Source: a virus
Direction: 5' to 3' (one strand)
Virus record (IMG/VR): IMGVR_UViG_3300033233_000160
Coordinates: 1 to 24,679 of that record
Length of the DNA: 24,679 nt
Shown: piece by piece, positions 6,266 to 10,331 of the stretch
Position numbering within the stretch: the stretch's first letter is position 1
Layout of the letters: every line of letters begins with the position of its first letter
Translations under genes and position numbers: made by a program
Notes under the pieces: model-generated
What the model was told of the DNA's origin: nothing
Database searches by the model: none
The model's input: the letters and a program-made list of their open reading frames with translations, nothing else

Positions 6266-6538
6266 TTGCCGTCTCGCGTGCGAAAGGCGCCCTGCATGTG
6301 CAAGAACGCGGAGCTGGCATTCGAACGATTCTCGCGCCCTCTGGAGGCCTCTAACGACATCTGCGCTGATAGAAAGGAGGTGAACGCTGGATCGTTCGGT
6401 CGCGGTCGGCGGGAGAGCTTTTTGAGGGCATCGGCTTTCCCGCCGGCCACTCCTGGGTTCTGCGTGGGCGTGAAAAGTTTTCGGGCGAATTTACGAATCA
6501 GCACGTCACGGCGTTTCATGGCCGCTAAATTTTTTTGA
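6266..6538 (+). CDS. Possible small basic protein, 90 aa (doubtful 3' half)
   Basis: TTG 6266 has a strong GAGGAGG (6251-6257) 8 nt upstream, the same style of start as the resolvase gene. The first 40 or so codons have high G/C at third positions and read MPSRVRKAPCMCKNAELAFE, followed by a region with one more Cys. After about 6385 the frame becomes unusually Arg/Ser/Phe-rich (RRESFLRASAFPPATPGF), while another frame becomes better coding. The gene may therefore be real only in its first half, or broken by a frameshift. No family is recognised. Confidence 0.35.
   Translation: MPSRVRKAPCMCKNAELAFERFSRPLEASNDICADRKEVNAGSFGRGRRESFLRASAFPPATPGFCVGVKSFRANLRISTSRRFMAAKFF
6391..6528 (+). CDS. Possible 45-aa ORF without a standard start codon
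   Basis: A near-perfect SD, AAAGGAGGTGA (6373-6383), is followed in frame by no ATG, GTG or TTG. The first plausible codon is ATC at 6391. The frame then encodes a protein-like stretch including AGELFEGIGFPAGHSWVLRG and EFTNQHVTAFHGR, ending at TAA 6526-6528. Alternatives are a non-canonical AUC start, a frameshift at the run GCTTTTTGAGG (6417-6427), or a sequencing indel joining it to the ORF that begins at 6266. Together with that ORF it fills most of the 354-nt gap between the resolvase gene and ATG 6596. Confidence 0.25.
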   Translation: MVRSRSAGELFEGIGFPAGHSWVLRGREKFSGEFTNQHVTAFHGR

Positions 6539-6546
6539 AAAAACTA

Positions 6547-6575
6547 TTGACACGCGCTTGCGTGGTGCCGATAAT
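6547..6575 (+). promoter_or_regulatory. Early promoter P2 (sigma-70 type, near-copy of P1)
   Basis: TTGACA (6547-6552), a 17-bp spacer and GATAAT (6570-6575). The T/A-rich sequence before it (6529-6546) ends in TTTGAAAAAACTA, almost identical to the P1 upstream half-site. The predicted start near 6582 falls at the SD itself, so the leader is only about 14 nt. Confidence 0.82.
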
Positions 6576-6595
6576 GCATGCTGGAGGTGGTTGAA

Positions 6596-7087
6596 ATGAA
6601 GAAATTCAGCGACATCGACGTCAGGATGGATGTTGAGCGCAAGCTCGAAGCCTACACACCAGAGGTCTATGTGGACATAGACTTCGCGTCCACAGGATCA
6701 GTCTATCTCACGTTCACGTGCGATGAGGTCGTCGATGACGAGGGCGACCCCATCGAGTTCGTGATCCGGGTAAGCGACCACGATCCGTCGTGGTGGAGAC
6801 CATCGGGCCACGACGCCGAAGTCTACGTCACTGATCATGCGGGGCGGCTCCGCGAGCACCGCGAGGTCGTCAATGAAATCGTCGACCTGGTTATAAAGAG
6901 ATTCAATCTCGAGCGTGATTACTCGATGTGGCAGGTGAGGTTGCCGGACGGCAGAATCGTCCGCCGCAGGTTTTACGACGACCTGAAAAGAGTTGCGGCG
7001 CTTTCCTACCGGTGGGGCACCGCCATAAATCCATTTGAATACGTCAGGGAGAATGCGGTGAAAATAGGAAACAGGCAGCGGGTGTAG
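6596..7087 (+). CDS. Unknown early protein, 163 aa
   Basis: The start ATG 6596 follows SD GCTGGAGGTGGT (6580-6591). An ATG at 6578 is in frame but lies at or before the predicted transcript start. The protein alternates beta strands with acidic loops: VYVDIDFASTGSVYLTF, then EFVIRVSDHDPS and HDAEVYVTDHAGR, a helix EHREVVNEIVDLVIKRFNL, and a basic C-terminal half (RLPDGRIVRRRFYDDLKR). The S-x-Y-L-x-F...IRVSDHD arrangement recalls small uncharacterised phage and plasmid proteins, but I cannot name a family. It is the promoter-proximal gene of the second early block and is followed by a terminator, as at 3161. An early-acting accessory or anti-defence role is possible. Confidence 0.8.
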   Translation: MKKFSDIDVRMDVERKLEAYTPEVYVDIDFASTGSVYLTFTCDEVVDDEGDPIEFVIRVSDHDPSWWRPSGHDAEVYVTDHAGRLREHREVVNEIVDLVIKRFNLERDYSMWQVRLPDGRIVRRRFYDDLKRVAALSYRWGTAINPFEYVRENAVKIGNRQRV

Positions 7088-7107
7088 TGCCCGCTGCTTA
7101 TTTTTTT
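7075..7107 (+). terminator. Intrinsic terminator/attenuator after the 163-aa gene
   Basis: A perfect 8-bp stem GCAGCGGG (7075-7082)/CCCGCTGC (7090-7097) with a 7-nt loop holding the TAG stop codon, then TTATTTTTTT (7098-7107). The SD of the next gene begins at 7108, directly after the T-tract. Confidence 0.85.
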
Positions 7108-7120
7108 GGAGGTGATTGGC

Positions 7121-7351
7121 ATGCTCTGCGAGGGAATTTTGAGGCGTTACATCGGCGGGGTTGTGGTTGGCCTCGCCGACCTTCCCGAAGGGCATTCGCT
7201 CTTCCGGGACGGCGAGCACATCGTAATAACGCGGGGTGACGAGATAGCCGTCGAGGTGTTCCCCGATGGCTCTCTCTACGTTGACGAGGGCGAGGCGGAC
7301 CTCGTCTGGAGGGCGGCTTTCGACTTCAAGCCTGGGAGGCGGACGCTGTGA
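7121..7351 (+). CDS. Unknown 76-aa protein
   Basis: The start ATG 7121 has SD TGGAGGTGA (7107-7115) immediately after the upstream terminator, so it is expressed only by read-through. The protein is beta-rich and acidic: YIGGVVVGLADLPEGHSLF, HIVITRGDEIAVEVFPDGS, YVDEGEADLVWRAAFDF. It ends in a basic KPGRRTL and has no transmembrane segment or known motif. The stop overlaps the GTG start of the next miniprotein by 4 nt. It lies in the block that contains the anti-CRISPR ring nuclease, so an accessory role is plausible but unproven. Confidence 0.7.
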   Translation: MLCEGILRRYIGGVVVGLADLPEGHSLFRDGEHIVITRGDEIAVEVFPDGSLYVDEGEADLVWRAAFDFKPGRRTL

Positions 7352-7461
7352 GCAGGGCGATTGCAGACGGGCTCCGCGAGGGCATCGGAGCGTTCGTTGT
7401 TCTCATCGGGCCGTGGGTCATCGCAGCCATCATGACGGGCGAATGGAGGAACTGGCGATGA
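7348..7461 (+). CDS. 37-aa single-pass membrane miniprotein
   Basis: GTG 7348 overlaps the previous stop (GTGA) and has GGGAGG (7335-7339 region) upstream. The product is MSRAIADGLREGIGAFVVLI followed by GPWVIAAIMTGEWRNWR: a short N-terminus, one hydrophobic helix from about residue 12 to 29, and a Trp/Arg-rich end. Its stop overlaps the next start as ATGA at 7458. This linked chain of overlaps supports translation. Possible roles include a membrane accessory factor for lysis or superinfection exclusion. None can be shown. Confidence 0.6.
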   Translation: MSRAIADGLREGIGAFVVLIGPWVIAAIMTGEWRNWR

Positions 7462-7610
7462 TTACATGGCTCGCACTGGCGATCATGGCAGCCCTCACTG
7501 TCTCCGCACTCTACGTGAGGCTCGAGCGGCTGCGAAAGCTTGAGGATCTCGAGCTCCGCGCGAGAATGCGCGCGGCAGCTCTGAGACATGGAAACGAGGT
7601 GAAATCATAA
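7458..7610 (+). CDS. 50-aa membrane-anchored coiled miniprotein
   Basis: ATG 7458 overlaps the upstream TGA and is preceded by TGGAGG. The product has an N-terminal membrane helix (MITWLALAIMAALTVSALYV) and then a charged amphipathic helix rich in Arg, Leu and Glu (RLERLRKLEDLELRARMRAA). This is the shape of small phage inner-membrane proteins that carry a cytoplasmic coil. Its stop codon overlaps the ATG of the ring-nuclease gene at 7610 (TAATG). Function unknown. Confidence 0.65.
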   Translation: MITWLALAIMAALTVSALYVRLERLRKLEDLELRARMRAAALRHGNEVKS

Positions 7611-7957
7611 TGCTCTACCTTGGGAATTCCTTTTCGGTTAACATGCTCGCCGGAGACTGCTCCGTCGGCTTCAGCCGGCTGGCTACCGAGCAGGCGGTCA
7701 GGCACGCACACGATAACCGCGAGAGCCTGAAGAGCGTCGTCGGGCACGAATCGACGGCGCTTGTATTCTCCAGGCTCCTCGGCGTCGAGGTGCCGACTAA
7801 CCGCGAGGCGGTCACGCTCAAGCCGGGCGACGAGCTCCTCGTTGGCGCGCTCGGCGCGCGCCTGCCTGAGGGCAGGGTGCTTACCGGGGAGGAGCTTAAG
7901 AAATTCCCTGTCATCTGGTGGCTTGTTCGCGTGTCGCCGGCTGAGGTCGGGTCGTGA
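7610..7957 (+). CDS. DUF1874 / AcrIII-1-type viral ring nuclease (anti-CRISPR)
   Basis: This 115-aa protein resembles the DUF1874 family, whose best-known members are STIV B116 and SIRV1 gp29. Visible hallmarks are LGNSFSVNML at the N-terminus (family L-x-N-A/S-F-S-x-N-M-L), VGHEST with His46, then PTNREAV, and LPEGRVLTGEELKKF with Glu87. In studied members the equivalent His and Glu act in cleaving cyclic tetra-adenylate, the second messenger of type III CRISPR, so ancillary nucleases such as Csx1 stay off. Length and motif spacing are normal, so the enzyme is probably active. It sits in the early accessory block, where early expression would be useful. Family identity is from motif memory, without a search. 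Confidence 0.88.
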   Translation: MLYLGNSFSVNMLAGDCSVGFSRLATEQAVRHAHDNRESLKSVVGHESTALVFSRLLGVEVPTNREAVTLKPGDELLVGALGARLPEGRVLTGEELKKFPVIWWLVRVSPAEVGS

Positions 7958-8373
7958 GGTCTCACAACAGGCGCAACCTAGCGCTTGCGCTCGTACCGTT
8001 CGCCCTGTTCGGTGTTGTGAGTTGGAGGCCGGTTCTTCCCCTCCCTTCGGGCCGGCCTTCCGCTCACACGCACCACGTCGCATGCGCGCGTGGCGAGTGG
8101 CGCCACGCCGTCGCTTCGTGGTACGGCGCGGAGTGCTACGGAAACCGCACCGCGGACGGCACGCTGTATGGGCCTAACACGTGGTGCGTCGCGCACCGGA
8201 CGCTTCCGCTCGGCGCCGTCGTCGAGATACGCTATAAAGACAAGACCATCAGGGTGCCCGTGAAGGACCGAGGGCCTTACGTCGCTGGCAGGGAATTTGA
8301 CCTCTCGGCTGCGGTTGCGCGCGTGCTCGGATTTACAGGGGTTCATGAGATTGAATGGAGAGTCGTGCGGTGA
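7954..8373 (+). CDS. Secreted RlpA-like double-psi beta-barrel protein
   Basis: GTG 7954 overlaps the previous stop (GTGA). The 139-aa product begins with a basic N-terminus and a hydrophobic stretch (MRSHNRRNLALALVPFALFG), which is a likely signal peptide or anchor. The RlpA-like fold covers residues about 52-139: ASWYG (54-58), TADGTLYGPNTWCVAHRTLP, VKDRGPY (103-109) and EFDLS with D116. RlpA-type domains act on or bind peptidoglycan, some of them as lytic transglycosylases. A role in lysis or envelope remodelling is inferred. It is separated by 13 kb from the endolysin-holin group and belongs to the early block, so it may act before lysis. Confidence 0.85.
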   Translation: MRSHNRRNLALALVPFALFGVVSWRPVLPLPSGRPSAHTHHVACARGEWRHAVASWYGAECYGNRTADGTLYGPNTWCVAHRTLPLGAVVEIRYKDKTIRVPVKDRGPYVAGREFDLSAAVARVLGFTGVHEIEWRVVR

Positions 8374-8393
8374 GGAAACAGCATGAGAGATCA

Positions 8394-8422
8394 TTGACAT
8401 GACGCAGATGCCTGACTAAGAT
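8394..8422 (+). promoter_or_regulatory. Promoter P3 for the leader RNA before the terminase
   Basis: A perfect -35 TTGACA (8394-8399), 17-bp spacer and -10 TAAGAT (8417-8422). The predicted start is about 8429. No gene starts between it and the terminator at 8529-8597. It lacks the upstream TTTGA...ACTA element of P1 and P2. Confidence 0.75.
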
Positions 8423-8428
8423 TTTACG

Positions 8429-8597
8429 GAGGCGGGCGCACGACGCCGGGAACCCTGCATCCGTATCGTGCCCCCTCTTTCCCGGAGCCGCCGGTTGCGT
8501 GCGGACCGGCAGCTCACTAAAATGGAATAGACCAGCCGGGGTCAACCCACCCCCCCGTCTCGCGGGCGACCACCTCCAGCCGGCTGGTCTTTTTTTG
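8429..8597 (+). ncRNA. Candidate ~165-nt regulatory RNA/late leader with anti-SD loop
   Basis: This gene-free stretch runs from promoter P3 to an intrinsic terminator. Complementary segments suggest structure. GCACGA (8438-8443) pairs with TCGTGC (8466-8471). CCGGGA (8446-8451) pairs with TCCCGG (8480-8485), interleaved with the first as a pseudoknot. A hairpin AGC-c-GCCGGT/ACCGGC-a-GCT spans 8486-8514, and the 11-bp terminator stem closes the 3' end. The terminator loop contains GACCACCTCCAG (8568-8579), complementary to the SD regions of the genes at 3161, 3512, 5179 and 6596. Layout resembles lambda pR'-6S RNA-tR'. An alternative reading is a packaging (cos/pac) region, since it directly precedes terS. 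Both could be true. Confidence 0.6.
8529..8597 (+). terminator. Strong intrinsic terminator with 40-nt loop
   Basis: AGACCAGCCGG (8529-8539) and CCGGCTGGTCT (8580-8590) form a perfect 11-bp stem followed by a run of T to 8596. The 40-nt loop holds a small nested hairpin (CCCG 8554-8557/CGGG 8563-8566) and the anti-SD sequence. If transcription from P3 stops here, the terminase needs its own promoter or antitermination. Confidence 0.9.
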
Positions 8598-8600
8598 TCG

Positions 8601-8609
8601 TGGTATCAT
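8601..8609 (+). promoter_or_regulatory. terS: Extended -10 promoter of terS, leaderless start
   Basis: TGGTATCAT is an extended -10 (TG-n-TATCAT; hexamer 8604-8609). Only 6 nt separate it from ATG 8616, so the transcript should begin at or next to the start codon. No SD lies before this ATG. Confidence 0.65.
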
Positions 8610-8615
8610 CTCCCC

Positions 8616-9041
8616 ATGGGTGGAAAGAAACGACTTCTCGACCGGGACGAGATCGAGCGCGTGCGCAAGCTCGCGGAGATCGGCTGCACACAGGACGAGA
8701 TCGCCTACGTTCTCGGAATCGCGGAGAACACCTTCAGGGCTCGTCTTGTCGATCAGCCCGAGGTCCTTGAGGCATACAAAACAGGGCAGGCGCACCTCAA
8801 GCTCAAACTTCGCTCCCTTCAGATAGCCGCGGCGGAGAAGGGAAACTCCGCGATGCTCATCTGGCTGGGCAAACAGCTCCTCGGCCAGTCCGATAAAACG
8901 ACCGTCGAAAACATCGAGATAGCAAAGCCGGCAGGCGACCTCGAGGAGCGAATCCAGCGTTACGCGGAGGTGTTTGCGCGTGCAGCAGAGCTCGCGAAGC
9001 GAGGCTCTCATGAAAGCGGTTCTCGCGGCGACGGTTCTTGA
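8616..9041 (+). CDS. terS: Terminase small subunit
   Basis: The 141-aa protein from ATG 8616 begins MGGKKRLLDRDEIERVRKLA. An open frame extends upstream, but it runs through the terminator and is not protein-like. Residues about 8-50 form a helix-turn-helix (IGCTQDEIAYVLGIAENTFR) typical of small terminases, followed by a helical oligomerisation region containing AHLKLKLRSLQIAAAEKGNS and AMLIWLGKQLLGQSD. This last pattern is a common signature of phage TerS-like proteins. TerS forms a ring that recognises phage DNA and hands it to TerL. The position directly before terL and downstream of a structured non-coding region fits. The 3' end overlaps terL. Confidence 0.88.
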   Translation: MGGKKRLLDRDEIERVRKLAEIGCTQDEIAYVLGIAENTFRARLVDQPEVLEAYKTGQAHLKLKLRSLQIAAAEKGNSAMLIWLGKQLLGQSDKTTVENIEIAKPAGDLEERIQRYAEVFARAAELAKRGSHESGSRGDGS

Positions 9042-10296
9042 AAATCCCTATATCCCTCACGACCCGACCCCGAAGCAGGCGGCATTCCTCCTCTATGACG
9101 GCATCGAGGCTCTCTACGGCGGAGCGGCAGGGCCGGGGAAATCAGAAGCGCTCCTCATGGCAGCACTGCAGTACATCGAGGTTCCGGGTTATTCCGCGCT
9201 TCTCCTTCGCCGAACCTACACCGACCTCGTTCTTCCGGACGCCCTGATGGACAGAGCGGAGCGCTGGCTGCGCGGGCGTCTCGAGTGGGACGATCGGGCA
9301 AAAACGTGGCGCCTCTCCGGCGGAGGCTCGCTCACATTCGGCTACCTGGAAAATGAAAAGGACAAGTACCGCTACCAGTCCTCGGCCTTTCAGTTCATCG
9401 GATTCGATGAGCTGACTCAGTTTTCGCTGACGCAGTACCTTTATCTCTTCTCGCGCCTGCGACGGCTCAAAGGCGCGAATGTCCCCCTTCGTATGCGGGC
9501 CGCGACAAACCCCGGCGGTATCGGTCATGACTGGGTGAAGTCGCGCTTCAACATTCCGGACGTCATCGACTTCAATCGCATCTACGAGCACGAGGGGCGT
9601 GTCTTCATCCCGGCCTCGCTCGAGGACAACCCACACCTGGATGTCGAGGCATACCTCGACTCTCTGAATCGACTCGATCCCGTAACGCGCGAGCAGCTGC
9701 GGTTCGGTCGCTGGGATGTGCGCGAGGAAGGCGCAATATTCAGGCGCGAGTGGTTCGAAATCGTCGAGGACTTCCCGCACGATGCGCGCTGCGTGAGGTT
9801 CTGGGACCTTGCGGCAACCGAGGCGAAGGCCGGGCGTGACCCTGACTTCACGGCAGGCGTGAAGATGTGCGAGAAGGACGGCGTCTTCTACGTCATCGAT
9901 GTCGTAAGAACGCGCGCAACGCCGGGGGCCGTTGAGGCGCTCATCACGCAGACGGCGGCACTGGACGGGCGCGACTGTGCGATCCGCATGGAGCAGGAGC
10001 CGGGATCATCCGGCGTGGCGCTCATCGACCACTACGCGCGCGGGCCGCTTCTTGGGTTCGACTTTAAAGGCGTGAAGTCGACGGGCTCGAAGGTAATGCG
10101 GGCGGCGCCTCTCGCAAGCGCCGCGGAGGCCGGAAACGTGAAGCTCGTTCGCGGGCCCTGGAACGCGGAGTTCCTGGACGAGATAACCGTGTTCCCGCAG
10201 GGGCCGCATGACGATATCGTTGATGCGACAGCGGGCGCGTTCGATGAGCTCTCGGCGCAGGCGCGGGGGATTTTCGCGTGGTATTCCGATACCTAA
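9010..10296 (+). CDS. terL: Terminase large subunit
   Basis: This is the ATP-driven packaging motor and DNA-cutting nuclease. From ATG 9010 (428 aa) the ATPase shows Walker A GGAAGPGKS (37-45), Walker B FIGFDEL (129-135) and the coupling motif ATNPGG (165-170). The RNase H-like nuclease shows D266 in RFWDLA and a C-terminal HDDIVDA (400-406) with D401/D402/D405. Length is normal for the Terminase_6-type family. The start is uncertain: ATG 9010 has no good SD, while GTG 8980 lies 7 nt after GGAGGTG (8966-8972) and would add 10 residues. Either way the gene overlaps terS by 32 or 62 nt, which favours coupled translation. Confidence 0.95.
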   Translation: MKAVLAATVLENPYIPHDPTPKQAAFLLYDGIEALYGGAAGPGKSEALLMAALQYIEVPGYSALLLRRTYTDLVLPDALMDRAERWLRGRLEWDDRAKTWRLSGGGSLTFGYLENEKDKYRYQSSAFQFIGFDELTQFSLTQYLYLFSRLRRLKGANVPLRMRAATNPGGIGHDWVKSRFNIPDVIDFNRIYEHEGRVFIPASLEDNPHLDVEAYLDSLNRLDPVTREQLRFGRWDVREEGAIFRREWFEIVEDFPHDARCVRFWDLAATEAKAGRDPDFTAGVKMCEKDGVFYVIDVVRTRATPGAVEALITQTAALDGRDCAIRMEQEPGSSGVALIDHYARGPLLGFDFKGVKSTGSKVMRAAPLASAAEAGNVKLVRGPWNAEFLDEITVFPQGPHDDIVDATAGAFDELSAQARGIFAWYSDT

Positions 10297-10315
10297 AGTT
10301 ATGGTAGAGGGCAAG

Positions 10316-10324
10316 TGATATAAT
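10316..10324 (+). promoter_or_regulatory. Extended -10 promoter of the portal gene, leaderless start
   Basis: TGATATAAT is a consensus extended -10 (TATAAT at 10319-10324) in the 35-nt gap after terL. ATG 10332 follows after 7 nt, so the transcript would start at the AUG. There is no SD at normal distance (the nearest, GAGGG, is about 21 nt away). No good -35 is seen. Confidence 0.65.
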
Positions 10325-10331
10325 CGGCGCA

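Noticed and set aside
3161-8373. Lysogeny module (integrase, CI-like repressor) in the early region
   Set aside because: No integrase catalytic motif or divergent repressor gene is seen. The 65-aa HTH protein alone does not show temperate lifestyle.
8499-8615. N-terminal extension of terS by 39 residues
   Set aside because: The extension would run through the terminator stem and T-run and has no family-like sequence. ATG 8616 with the -10 box directly before it is a better start.
8374-8615. tRNA, tmRNA or known riboswitch in the non-coding leader
   Set aside because: I could not fit a cloverleaf, a tag reading frame or any riboswitch consensus that I know. Only generic hairpins and the terminator are supported.
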